From a virus: DNA of 24,221 nt. Of the stretch, positions 7,763-14,087 are shown piece after piece. A program made the position numbers and the translations under genes. Positions within the stretch are counted from its first letter, which is position 1; each line of letters starts with the position of its first letter. The DNA is taken from the IMG/VR virus record IMGVR_UViG_3300042863_000825, positions 1-24,221 of that record; one strand, 5' to 3'. The notes below the pieces were generated by a model that saw only the letters and a program-made list of their open reading frames with translations, searched no databases and was not told where the DNA came from.

Positions 7763-8234
7763 TTACGTTGCCTTGTTCTAAAAATTCTAATCCTTTAGTA
7801 TCTCTATATGCTTCTCTATAAAAGACATTTTTGATACCAGATTGATATATAGCTTTTGCACAATGTATGCAGGGTGCATGTGTTATGAACAATGTAGCAT
7901 CCTCGCTAGATTCAGTACTTGCGGACACCTTGGCAATTGCGTTCATTTCAGCGTGGAGTACCTCATCCTTAGTAACTAACCGATATCTACGATTACTTTC
8001 TACTGTACTATCATATTCTTCTAATGGGTATAGTTGTCCATCCCAAACATCTCCGGGCATGTATTCTTTATATTCACATTCGTTAGTCCATCCAGTTGGC
8101 ATACCGTTGTATCCTGTACCTAGAATCTTGTTGCCCTTAACGATAACAGCACCAACATTTAATCTAATAGCTGAACTTAGCTTACTAGTTAGGTCAGCTA
8201 TATCCATGTAATAGTCTATAAATTTTTGTTTCAT
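7734..8234 (-). CDS. dCMP deaminase
   Basis: 166 residues, zinc-dependent deoxycytidylate deaminase that converts dCMP to dUMP, feeding dTMP synthesis during phage DNA replication. The zinc and catalytic motifs are HAE (94-96, with Glu96 the proton shuttle) and PCIHC (121-125), plus the N-terminal VGAVIV and GTGYNGMPTG segments typical of the family. A longer insert (about 53-85) precedes HAE, as in phage T4-type enzymes. Its start overlaps the previous gene by ATGA. A MazG-like gene lies in the same operon, so the operon serves nucleotide pool control. Confidence 0.93.
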   Translation of the reverse strand: MKQKFIDYYMDIADLTSKLSSAIRLNVGAVIVKGNKILGTGYNGMPTGWTNECEYKEYMPGDVWDGQLYPLEEYDSTVESNRRYRLVTKDEVLHAEMNAIAKVSASTESSEDATLFITHAPCIHCAKAIYQSGIKNVFYREAYRDTKGLEFLEQGNVSVTRYSIQN

Positions 8235-8470
8235 TTAATATAGAATTTCTTAATATGTATTTTTGCACTACGATCGGATAAGATACTTAGCACATAGTTT
8301 GATTCATTATATTTTTTGCAAAAAACTTCACCTAATCTGTACTCACCTTTGAGTTGTTCAAATAGAAACTCTTTGCAAAAATCGTCAAATTCTTCCTGTG
8401 TAATTTTAAACTCTTTTTGTCCTTTACCTAGAGTTTGTAAGTCTAGTTGTTGCGCCATTTTATCAAACAT
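8231..8470 (-). CDS. Hypothetical protein, 79 residues
   Basis: Begins MFDKMAQQLDLQ. ATG at 8470 is preferred to an adjacent in-frame TTG. A weak GGGA lies about 8 bases upstream. The middle is acidic and helical (ITQEEFDDFCKEFLFEQL) and the end basic (SAKIHIKKFYIK). It is coupled by ATGA to the dCMP deaminase gene. No recognised family. Confidence 0.65.
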   Translation of the reverse strand: MFDKMAQQLDLQTLGKGQKEFKITQEEFDDFCKEFLFEQLKGEYRLGEVFCKKYNESNYVLSILSDRSAKIHIKKFYIK

Positions 8471-8473
8471 CAA

Positions 8474-9010
8474 TTAATCCCACAAAGCTCTAAAGTATTT
8501 TCCAAATAGATCCAAACCTTCTTGGATTCTATCTTCATGTAATTGATGACCTTCAGCATCATACCAATGTTCATCGGGATTCTTATCAACCATTTGCCAT
8601 GTATCTTCTACTTTACCTGTCATAGGATTAGGATATGTTTTATCACTTTTAACCCAATCATACTTACTATTACCATGGTGATATTTGTCACCATAATCTT
8701 CAAATGCAATTTGTTGGAAACTCCAAATCATTTTATCTAGTGTTTCATCCCAACGTTTAGCACCATCATTCCATGCTTCATCGTGTGATTCAATATAGAA
8801 ATCAAAGCTTTGTTGTGTACTATATTCCTCGCCACCAACATCTACAAAATCATGAGGGATACCCTGTTTGGTTTGTTTCAATTGAATCAATGCTGGATAG
8901 ATAATAGTAGCTAGAGTGTGATCTAATCCCCAGGTATCAAATCTATCAACTTGTACATTGATTTTCCTACGATTCCCTTTTTTAGGATAATTACCAATAT
9001 TTATTTTCAT
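8474..9010 (-). CDS. Conserved phage protein of unknown function, 178 residues
   Basis: The N-terminal half carries RFDTWGLDHTLATIIYPALI.LK.TK.G.P, followed by a RWDETLDKMIWSFQQI segment. This pattern (D.W..DHTLA.II.P.L.QLK followed by W...LD.MIW.F) recurs in uncharacterised proteins of many T4-like and other myoviruses, so it supports phage origin. No signal peptide or membrane helix; acidic overall. Start overlaps the preceding gene by ATGA. Function unknown. Confidence 0.8.
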   Translation of the reverse strand: MKINIGNYPKKGNRRKINVQVDRFDTWGLDHTLATIIYPALIQLKQTKQGIPHDFVDVGGEEYSTQQSFDFYIESHDEAWNDGAKRWDETLDKMIWSFQQIAFEDYGDKYHHGNSKYDWVKSDKTYPNPMTGKVEDTWQMVDKNPDEHWYDAEGHQLHEDRIQEGLDLFGKYFRALWD

Positions 9011-9333
9011 ACTTTTTCAGTTACCTTGCCTTCAATAAATGCAACAAAATAATCCCCGTGCTTTACAGTAGCGTATTCAATTTTCTTGTATTCTCTACTT
9101 AACTGTGCCAGTTGCTCTAGTGAATTACCTTGACAAATAAAATCATTTGTGTCACGGTCATATAACAGTATAGTATTATCTACTTGTTCTGTCTCTAATT
9201 TAAAAACAGTGGGTCTAGTTTCTTCTTGTATGATAAGATATGAACGAATGTTTTTACGTAATTTATACATGGTATAGAACTCGCCCATAACCCAACCCAA
9301 GGCTAAAATAAGAATGATATCAAGTAATGTCAT
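9007..9333 (-). CDS. Small single-pass membrane protein, 108 residues
   Basis: An N-terminal hydrophobic segment (residues about 2-20, TLLDIILILALGWVMGEFY) followed by positive residues (KLRKNIRS) suggests an uncleaved anchor with the rest in the cytoplasm. The C-terminal domain is a small beta-rich region. Sits between MazG-like and DHTLA-type conserved phage genes in the nucleotide operon, with an ATGA overlap downstream. Function unknown. Confidence 0.7.
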   Translation of the reverse strand: MTLLDIILILALGWVMGEFYTMYKLRKNIRSYLIIQEETRPTVFKLETEQVDNTILLYDRDTNDFICQGNSLEQLAQLSREYKKIEYATVKHGDYFVAFIEGKVTEKV

Positions 9334-9337
9334 ATTT

Positions 9338-9619
9338 TTATTTATTAATAGTTAAGTTAGACCACTTCTTTAGTTTTTTAAACTTATTCTTTTTAGCCGT
9401 TTCTAAACCCTCAACTGTTATACCCACATTGTTATCTGTAATCAATTCAACCATAGCCAATAGATCACCCAATTCTTCTTCGAGCATTTGGATATTAGTC
9501 ATTGGTTTATTTGGTTTCATTTGATCTGGCCCGAATCTAAAACACTTGCTAACAGCTTGTGTAACTTCGGCACATTCTTCCTGTAAGATTAAAAGAATTT
9601 CTCTTGTATCTTCGTTCAT
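9338..9619 (-). CDS. MazG-like nucleotide pyrophosphohydrolase
   Basis: 93 residues, a single all-alpha NTP-PPase domain. Metal-binding motif EExxE is at 14-18 (QEECAEVTQA) and ExxD at 49-52 (EEELGDLLAM). Such enzymes hydrolyse (d)NTPs to monophosphates and pyrophosphate, and phage versions are thought to adjust nucleotide pools. The C-terminus is a short Lys-rich helix. ATGA overlap with the upstream gene. Operon company with dCMP deaminase fits: both act on deoxynucleotide pools. The actual substrate cannot be told from sequence. Confidence 0.85.
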   Translation of the reverse strand: MNEDTREILLILQEECAEVTQAVSKCFRFGPDQMKPNKPMTNIQMLEEELGDLLAMVELITDNNVGITVEGLETAKKNKFKKLKKWSNLTINK

Positions 9620-9846
9620 TTGTTATTCCATCTGTAGTTATTTAATTCTGCTACCACTTCATCTAATGATTCTTGTACTTCCCAAATGCCATGAGGAGGA
9701 CAAAAAACATAAGTGATATTTTCAATTATACCATCTTCTTTTTTAGCAAGATTGGGAGTATTATACACTGTTGCAATCAAATCAATATTGATTGCAATTT
9801 TATTGCCTTTGTGTGCGTCGCTGGCATTTGTAAGAGAGATAAACAT
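9616..9846 (-). CDS. Small conserved phage protein, 76 residues
   Basis: MFISLTNASDAHKGNKIAIN at the start and IWEVQESLDEVVAELN at the end give a compact beta-strand/helix layout. The C-terminal V.ES.DEV...L. pattern is reminiscent of FlbD-type small proteins, but the match is loose and no flagellar role is claimed. ATGA overlap with the MazG-like gene and a 2-base gap upstream. Function unknown. Confidence 0.7.
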   Translation of the reverse strand: MFISLTNASDAHKGNKIAINIDLIATVYNTPNLAKKEDGIIENITYVFCPPHGIWEVQESLDEVVAELNNYRWNNK

Positions 9847-9848
9847 TA

Positions 9849-10007
9849 TTAAAATCCAATCATATCGGTTAAGTATTTAAAAACAATTGCAAAATTAACT
9901 GCAAAAACAATTCCATCCATGTAATATATCCATTTAGGACTATTAGTATAATCTTTAGTTACAAGTAGGTAAGCAAAGAACAGTGTTGCAAAAACATTAA
10001 TTATCAT
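9849..10007 (-). CDS. Small two-helix membrane protein, 52 residues
   Basis: Begins MIINVFATLFFAYLLVTKDY and ends YLTDMIGF. Two hydrophobic stretches (about 3-17 and 32-44) are separated by a short polar loop containing NSPKW, suggesting a helical hairpin in the membrane. The ATG overlaps the cupin gene's stop as ATGA, with TAGGAAAC upstream, and the stop is 2 bases before the next ATG. It fills the gap exactly, so it is very probably real. A holin-like hairpin is possible, but the operon context is metabolic. Confidence 0.65.
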   Translation of the reverse strand: MIINVFATLFFAYLLVTKDYTNSPKWIYYMDGIVFAVNFAIVFKYLTDMIGF

Positions 10008-10519
10008 TGTTGTTTCCTATTTGCCTTACTCATTACATATTTTTCGTGATAGGGTTTCCAATCATTCAAGTAATGGTCATGTTTAATCCAACGATGTATA
10101 CCTTTCTTTGCTTGTACTAGAAAGCCCCATTCACGTTGTTGTTTGCCCATGAAGAACAATGTAGTAGCTGGTTGTTCACCATCTAATTCAAGCCAATGAT
10201 ATTCACCTGGACCACGCTTAATAATACTACCTGGGCCGCGCCATGTTTGAAATTCTGTAAGCATTTTGCCATCACTATCAAACACTGGTGTATGTTCCCA
10301 ATACCCACCTTTAAGGACAATAGTCATATAGCCCCAGGGATGGTCATGAAAGATAGGATCATCACTACGAACAATCTTATGTAATGTAACATTGAAGGGG
10401 AACCAACTACGATCTTTTAGAAATAAATAGTAGCGGTGCATATAATCTTCGCCTGTCCTACGATCAGGAATCAAACGATAACGACCTAACTTATTCATTA
10501 CTTTGTGAAATAAACTCAT
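10004..10519 (-). CDS. Cupin-fold protein
   Basis: 171 residues. A double-stranded beta-helix signature is visible: FHDHPWGY (57-64, His58 and His60), WEHTP (74-78) and GEYHWLEL (105-112, His108), spaced as metal ligands of a cupin. N-terminal MHRYYLFLKDRSWFPFNVTLHKI precedes it. Substrate unknown; related small cupins include dioxygenases and sugar-binding proteins. It heads a ten-gene operon under a strong extended -10 promoter and ends in an ATGA overlap. TAGGAG lies upstream of the ATG. Confidence 0.75.
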   Translation of the reverse strand: MSLFHKVMNKLGRYRLIPDRRTGEDYMHRYYLFLKDRSWFPFNVTLHKIVRSDDPIFHDHPWGYMTIVLKGGYWEHTPVFDSDGKMLTEFQTWRGPGSIIKRGPGEYHWLELDGEQPATTLFFMGKQQREWGFLVQAKKGIHRWIKHDHYLNDWKPYHEKYVMSKANRKQQ

Positions 10520-10542
10520 TACTATCTCCTATCTGATTGACT

Positions 10543-10571
10543 ATTATAACATACAATTGAATTAAACACAA
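10543..10571 (-). promoter_or_regulatory. Sigma70 promoter of the cupin/MazG/dCMP deaminase operon
   Basis: On the minus strand, TTGTGT (10571-10566), a 17-base spacer and a perfect TATAAT (10548-10543), with the TGT of an extended -10 directly before it. The predicted start near 10536 gives a leader of about 17 bases that still includes the AGGAG site of the cupin gene. It overlaps no gene. Confidence 0.65.
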
Positions 10572-10583
10572 GGCTAAAGGCAG

Positions 10584-10607
10584 AAAAAGGGTGACGAATC
10601 ACCCTTT
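10584..10607 (-). terminator. Rho-independent terminator after the winged-helix gene
   Basis: Minus strand AAAGGGTGA, loop TTCG, TCACCCTTT, with the run of T continuing to five (10588-10584). A 9-bp stem with a UUCG tetraloop and U tract is a textbook intrinsic terminator. It separates the regulator gene from the promoter of the cupin operon. Confidence 0.85.
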
Positions 10608-10613
10608 ATTCAC

Positions 10614-10629
10614 ATCTCAAATTTGAGAT
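10614..10629. promoter_or_regulatory. 16-bp perfect palindrome behind the regulator stop codon
   Basis: ATCTCAAATTTGAGAT is a perfect palindrome touching the stop codon of the winged-helix gene, 6 bases before the terminator stem. In RNA it can fold as a first short hairpin of a tandem terminator; in DNA it could be an operator. Which applies is undecided. Confidence 0.5.
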
Positions 10630-10889
10630 TAAACAAGGCCCATTGCCATGGCCTTGTAACCAGCGGCTACAACTTCACGACTTGGTGTACCCAAACGATA
10701 CTTAGTGTAAGTACCACCAAGTTTGTTTGTACGCTTGTTAGCGTAGATTGCCAAACCGCCACGCAAGCGCAAATCGCTTACTGTAGCTGTTGGGTTAGCA
10801 AATCCAAAACGTTGGGTAATTTGCTTTGCAGTCAATTCTGCACCTTGCTCAAATGCCTGAATAAGGCGTGCTTGTTTAGTTAATGTCAT
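10629..10889 (-). CDS. Winged helix-turn-helix DNA-binding protein
   Basis: 86 residues from the ATG at 10889, chosen over a start 11 codons upstream because AAAGGAAA lies at the right distance before it. Residues 18-43 (ELTAKQITQRFGFANPTATVSDLRLRG) match a helix-turn-helix in which the second helix ends with VSDLR, followed by a short wing (GLAIYANKRTNK...YTKYRLG). The protein is basic. It is transcribed alone, between an inverted repeat covering its own promoter and a strong terminator. It probably acts as a phage transcriptional regulator, possibly autoregulated. Target genes unknown. Confidence 0.8.
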   Translation of the reverse strand: MTLTKQARLIQAFEQGAELTAKQITQRFGFANPTATVSDLRLRGGLAIYANKRTNKLGGTYTKYRLGTPSREVVAAGYKAMAMGLV

Positions 10890-10932
10890 TTTATTTTCCT
10901 TTAAAAATTTCGCTGTTCTCACAACGTGTTAC

Positions 10933-10964
10933 TATTGTATAACAACTAGTAGTTATATACAATA
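10933..10964 (-). promoter_or_regulatory. Promoter of the regulator gene inside a 32-bp inverted repeat (likely operator)
   Basis: Arms TATTGTATA (10933-10941) and TATACAATA (10956-10964) are perfect inverted copies, with inner AAC/GTT also pairing around TAGTA. On the minus strand TTGTAT (10962-10957), a 17-base spacer and TACAAT (10939-10934) form a plausible promoter lying wholly within the repeat. Both hexamers sit in the arms, as expected for an operator blocking RNA polymerase. Confidence 0.55.
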
Positions 10965-10986
10965 TCTTTTGGTCACCTAGTTTAAT

Positions 10987-11835
10987 TTAGATGTCCAAAA
11001 ACTTTAACTCAAACACATCGGCTTGAGGATCAGCACCCTTGTAACCACGAGGATTACATACCACACGGGTAGTGCCAATATTATAATCAAATGGGTCATG
11101 CATGTGACCGTGTGTTACTAATACTAATTGTGGATGATCTAATATGAATTCACTCAATTCACTATGATATCCACCATTCATTATATAATGAACATTATGT
11201 TTATATCTGTCATGCGTACTCATTGCACTAGGTGCATGATGTCCTACAAATACAACTTTCTTATCCTTCATATCAGCTAACACCTGCTTCAAATAACTTA
11301 GTGTTTGCTGATGACGGTGTACAGTATGTGCAGGACGTAACTTACTATATCCATGCTCATCATTACGAATTACACGATAATCATTCATCATATCACTTAA
11401 CGCATGTAGTGTTAATGGATCACTTTTATTACAATCAGTCCACAATGTAGCACCAATAAAGGACACTTCATTGATAACCTTAATATCGTTTTCAAGGAAG
11501 TAAACATTTGGATATGTAGCACAAGCTTCACGCAAGTGATCTAAACTAGCCTTCCATCTTCCTTGATAGAATTCATGGTTACCTGCAACATAAACAACAT
11601 GAGGAAACTCATTGCTTACTCTAGTAAGGAAAGCACGGAATCGTTGTGCGGCTTTTTGTCTTACGCCCAATTCTGTATAAGATTCATATGGGCTAATTAC
11701 AGTTGGGGGATGATTATGTAAATCTTCTGCAATCATAATATCGCCGGATAGGATAAGGACCTCAGCACTCTCGGTGTTCTTAAGGTCAATATCTGAGAAT
11801 TCTAAATGGAGGTCACTGCACAATGCGATTTTCAT
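10987..11835 (-). CDS. Calcineurin-like metallophosphoesterase
   Basis: 282 residues with the full set of metal ligand motifs: SDLH (7-10), SGDI (30-33), GNHE (85-88), GHH (198-200) and GHMH (243-246). This is the two-metal phosphoesterase fold seen in nucleases, cyclic nucleotide phosphodiesterases and phosphatases; the substrate cannot be told from sequence. Last gene of the minus-strand block starting with the promoter cassettes, 5 bases after the preceding gene. No Shine-Dalgarno sequence is evident (TAGATAAAATG), so reinitiation is likely. A degenerate relative lies at 16806-17498. Confidence 0.9.
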   Translation of the reverse strand: MKIALCSDLHLEFSDIDLKNTESAEVLILSGDIMIAEDLHNHPPTVISPYESYTELGVRQKAAQRFRAFLTRVSNEFPHVVYVAGNHEFYQGRWKASLDHLREACATYPNVYFLENDIKVINEVSFIGATLWTDCNKSDPLTLHALSDMMNDYRVIRNDEHGYSKLRPAHTVHRHQQTLSYLKQVLADMKDKKVVFVGHHAPSAMSTHDRYKHNVHYIMNGGYHSELSEFILDHPQLVLVTHGHMHDPFDYNIGTTRVVCNPRGYKGADPQADVFELKFLDI

Positions 11836-11840
11836 TTTAT

Positions 11841-12083
11841 CTAACTATGTCTCAAAATAAAGAATACTTCATCTGTATTAATTTTTATTCTACTCAAAGA
11901 ACCTTTTGCATCCAATATATATTCAATATCGTAATTGTATTTGTTCTTTAGTAAATTTTTTACTAGGGGTCTAAAATCTCCCTGAATATACCTAGTATCT
12001 TTTGTCTCTTTTCCAATTAAATTACAAACAGCAATTGCAACATTTCCGTGTTTCCAAGGATCAGTCATGTCAATGTCAATCAT
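11841..12083 (-). CDS. Hypothetical protein, 80 residues
   Basis: MIDIDMTDPWKHGNVAIAVC at the start and a C-terminal region with alternating beta strands (YDIEYILDAKGSLSRIKINT). No membrane segment or motif recognised. The start overlaps the SWIM-domain gene's stop as ATGA and the next gene begins 5 bases after its stop. Function unknown. Confidence 0.65.
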   Translation of the reverse strand: MIDIDMTDPWKHGNVAIAVCNLIGKETKDTRYIQGDFRPLVKNLLKNKYNYDIEYILDAKGSLSRIKINTDEVFFILRHS

Positions 12084-12409
12084 ACTAACTCCGCAATATG
12101 TTTACATGTACCCCGATACATATATCCCGGGCATGTGCAACTTTTTTCTTCTGTGTCAATAGAATAAGTATTACCTTTACTACCGGACACTTTAATGATT
12201 GTACTCTTTTCTTTGATTGCCTTAAAAGGATTTGGCTTTGCTGTAATAAACTTACGACCACGTTTATCTATTGTGATCGGGTTTTTGAAATAGTGAGGAG
12301 TAGTAGAACCAACCTTGATGTATGCAACCATTTTGGATCCATCAAGCAAGTATGTATGATTAGCATTATTGCTATCATTCCAAACTGTTGTTTCTACTAC
12401 TGCTTCCAT
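12080..12409 (-). CDS. SWIM zinc-finger protein
   Basis: 109 residues. The C-terminal CTC(P)GYMYRGTCKH (Cys91, Cys93, Cys102, His104) fits the SWIM zinc finger, CxCx(n)CxH, a small DNA- or protein-binding module. The N-terminal about 75 residues contain basic stretches (TIDKRGRKFITAKPNPFK) that may contact nucleic acid. The protein is only the SWIM module plus this leader, far shorter than SWIM-containing helicases or transposases. It lies 1 base after the preceding gene and is coupled by ATGA to the next. Likely a small regulator or adaptor; partner unknown. Confidence 0.75.
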   Translation of the reverse strand: MEAVVETTVWNDSNNANHTYLLDGSKMVAYIKVGSTTPHYFKNPITIDKRGRKFITAKPNPFKAIKEKSTIIKVSGSKGNTYSIDTEEKSCTCPGYMYRGTCKHIAELV

Positions 12410-12410
12410 A

Positions 12411-12902
12411 TTAAGCTACCTCTGTTTCTTCTTGTGCAATACGATCTTCTTCGTCCTTAATTGCGGACTCTAATGTAACAAAGGCTCCGTCGTGGTCACA
12501 AACAAACCAAACAGCTTTGCCATCAATGTTGCGCAGGATATAATCATATTCCTGATGTTCGCACTTATTAAAATAATCATGGATATCATTGTAATAGCGA
12601 GCCTCGGAACCTACTTCACCACGATCACGACCATAGAATGTAGTCATGTCTTTATACAAATGAGAATATTCAACCAATGTCATGTCTTCCACATCATAGT
12701 GACTGAAGGGATGCTTTGTACCAATTTGTGGACGCAAACTAGACAGATCACCCAAGTCAATCAGGTCACGCAAGATAAAGGGATTAGAATAATGCTCAAA
12801 CAACATTTTACCGTTGTGAGCCAAATAACCATCCCAGTGTGAATACACTTGGCCAATAGTACCATCAGCAAATTCGAGAGCGATTGTAGAACGTGTTGCC
12901 AT
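12411..12902 (-). CDS. Conserved phage protein (MATRSTIALE family)
   Basis: 163 residues. The opening MATRSTIALEFADGT followed by GQVYSHWDGYLAHNGKML is a pattern shared by uncharacterised proteins of many phages and some plasmids. No signal or membrane segment; acidic C-terminus. It has its own strong promoter cassette at 12937-12965 and an AAAGGAC ribosome binding site, and heads the stretch reaching to the metallophosphoesterase. Function unknown. Confidence 0.8.
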   Translation of the reverse strand: MATRSTIALEFADGTIGQVYSHWDGYLAHNGKMLFEHYSNPFILRDLIDLGDLSSLRPQIGTKHPFSHYDVEDMTLVEYSHLYKDMTTFYGRDRGEVGSEARYYNDIHDYFNKCEHQEYDYILRNIDGKAVWFVCDHDGAFVTLESAIKDEEDRIAQEETEVA

Positions 12903-12936
12903 TTTGTAAGTCCTTTATTTAACTGTTTAAGATTCT

Positions 12937-12965
12937 ATTATATACCCAAATCCATTTATTGTCAA
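12937..12965 (-). promoter_or_regulatory. Consensus sigma70 promoter cassette 1
   Basis: Minus strand TTGACA (12965-12960), 17-base spacer, TATAAT (12942-12937): both hexamers are perfect. The predicted start near 12930 gives a leader of about 28 bases with AAAGGAC before the ATG at 12902. From the -35 to the ribosome binding site it is nearly identical to cassette 3. Confidence 0.9.
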
Positions 12966-12969
12966 ATTT

Positions 12970-13194
12970 TTAGCCACGAATTTCAAACGCAAATTCAGTG
13001 CCGGCCCGTGTGACATAAATCTTACGGCCATAGACCGTAATGTAACCCCATTCACCGTCTTGGTAAATGTCGTGCGGGTCTTTTTCAATAGTGACATTAC
13101 GGACTATTTCACAAAAACCATTGCGCCACGTGGGCAATTTTTGCTTGAAATACTTGTCGTTGTCACGTTGAACAATAAAGATTTTTGATTTCAT
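12970..13194 (-). CDS. Hypothetical protein, 74 residues, probable leaderless mRNA
   Basis: Starts MKSKIFIVQRDNDKYF at 13194. A longer frame to 13284 is rejected because it would begin upstream of the promoter and inside the preceding gene. The ATG lies only 6 bases downstream of the perfect TATAAT of cassette 2, so transcription should start at or next to the A of the ATG, leaving no leader or Shine-Dalgarno sequence. The protein is small, basic and beta-rich (GYITVYGRKIYVTRAGTEFAF). Function unknown; probably an early accessory gene. Confidence 0.65.
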   Translation of the reverse strand: MKSKIFIVQRDNDKYFKQKLPTWRNGFCEIVRNVTIEKDPHDIYQDGEWGYITVYGRKIYVTRAGTEFAFEIRG

Positions 13195-13200
13195 AAATGT

Positions 13201-13229
13201 ATTATATACCCAAAACCATTTATTGTCAA
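13201..13229 (-). promoter_or_regulatory. Consensus sigma70 promoter cassette 2
   Basis: Minus strand TTGACA (13229-13224), 17-base spacer, TATAAT (13206-13201). The TGA inside TTGACA is also the stop codon of the upstream 88-residue gene. The next ATG is 6 bases after the -10, implying a leaderless transcript. Downstream of the -10 it resembles cassette 4 (TATAATACAT). Confidence 0.88.
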
Positions 13230-13492
13230 ATTTGATATGAGCAATAACCACGGATTTTACTCTGTTTATTAGTAAAACTCTCATTGAATTTTACTTCATA
13301 ACCCTTGGCCTTAAGAGCCGCCATCAGTGTTGACAAGTCACAGTCTTCCTCAAGAAACGCATTAGTACCATTTTGGTAACTATAAGGAGTAATTTTATCA
13401 GCGATGCCAAGCTTGACCAGTCGTGCTTTGGGGAAACGTGCCCAAGCGTGTCCTGGATCACCGAATACCTTGATAGAAATTTTCTTAGTCAT
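13226..13492 (-). CDS. Conserved small phage/plasmid protein, 88 residues
   Basis: Contains FGDPGHAWARFPKARLVKLGIADKI near the start, then EEDCDLSTLMAALKAKGYEVKF and a C-terminal NKQSKIRGYCSY. The FGDPGH.W....LV.LGI..KI.....LEEDCD pattern is known from uncharacterised proteins of phages and plasmids. AAGGAC precedes the ATG. It is 9 bases behind the preceding gene and so is transcribed with it from cassette 3. Its stop codon TGA forms part of the -35 of cassette 2. Function unknown. Confidence 0.75.
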   Translation of the reverse strand: MTKKISIKVFGDPGHAWARFPKARLVKLGIADKITPYSYQNGTNAFLEEDCDLSTLMAALKAKGYEVKFNESFTNKQSKIRGYCSYQI

Positions 13493-13501
13493 TTTTAGTC
13501 C

Positions 13502-13768
13502 TTAGATAATGTTAACTTGTACATCGTGGTTGACACCTTGGAAATTACTACGAGTTCCGTAGCCTACTGGAATCTCTTTTTTGCCACAACTCTTGGCCAA
13601 ATCACGGGAGCATTGCAGGTGTTGTAGTGCCGAAATAACCGCAACACGATGTGAACTAGTAGCAAAGTTCTCAATGTCAGAAACCTTGCAATACATACCA
13701 AATCCGTCAACGATAAAACGAATCTTTTGGTTGTTATTCATACCGGGGATAACTTGTTGTGTACGCAT
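13502..13768 (-). CDS. Hypothetical protein, 88 residues
   Basis: Begins MRTQQVIPGMNNNQKIRFIVDG and has a helical centre (SSHRVAVISALQHLQC). It resembles small conserved early phage ORFs but no family is named. Strong promoter (cassette 3) and an AAAAGGAC ribosome binding site. Forms a two-gene unit with the next 88-residue gene. Function unknown. Confidence 0.7.
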   Translation of the reverse strand: MRTQQVIPGMNNNQKIRFIVDGFGMYCKVSDIENFATSSHRVAVISALQHLQCSRDLAKSCGKKEIPVGYGTRSNFQGVNHDVQVNII

Positions 13769-13801
13769 TTTCTAGTCCTTTTCTTTACTGTCTAAGATTC
13801 T

Positions 13802-13830
13802 ATTATATACCCAAATCCATTTATTGTCAA
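13802..13830 (-). promoter_or_regulatory. Consensus sigma70 promoter cassette 3
   Basis: Minus strand TTGACA (13830-13825), 17-base spacer, TATAAT (13807-13802). The upstream gene's stop codon TGA lies within the -35 hexamer. The leader is about 27 bases, ending in AAAAGGAC. Spacer and leader match cassette 1 almost base for base. Confidence 0.9.
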
Positions 13831-14057
13831 ATTCTGGCTACTTTTTGATCCATCATTTCGGACAATATAAACTTAGCAACATTCAATTGTTTGCGTACAG
13901 CCTCGTTACGACCCATAGAACCCAATTCCTGAGCATCTGAAAGGATACCCATCACGACCATTTCAAGACCTGACAATTTAGCAGTAATGCTGTCCATATA
14001 TTGCTCACGGATAGCTTGTTCAGTCATACCGTAGCAGTTAGTTTCGAAATTAGTCAT
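13827..14057 (-). CDS. Small conserved phage protein, 76 residues
   Basis: Nearly all helical: AIREQYMDSITAKL, then GLEMVVMGILSDAQELG, then RKQLNVAKFILSEMM. The GLEMVVMGILSDAQE...R..LNVAK.ILSE pattern occurs in uncharacterised phage proteins. First gene behind cassette 4, with AAAGGAGC as ribosome binding site. Its stop is embedded in the -35 of cassette 3. Function unknown; probably an early gene. Confidence 0.75.
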   Translation of the reverse strand: MTNFETNCYGMTEQAIREQYMDSITAKLSGLEMVVMGILSDAQELGSMGRNEAVRKQLNVAKFILSEMMDQKVARI

Positions 14058-14087
14058 TTTGAGCTCCTTTAATCAATCTATACATGT

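Noticed and set aside
13195-13284. Longer start for the 74-residue gene
   Set aside because: The extra codons lie upstream of cassette 2 and overlap the end of the 88-residue gene; the perfect promoter would then be inside the gene.
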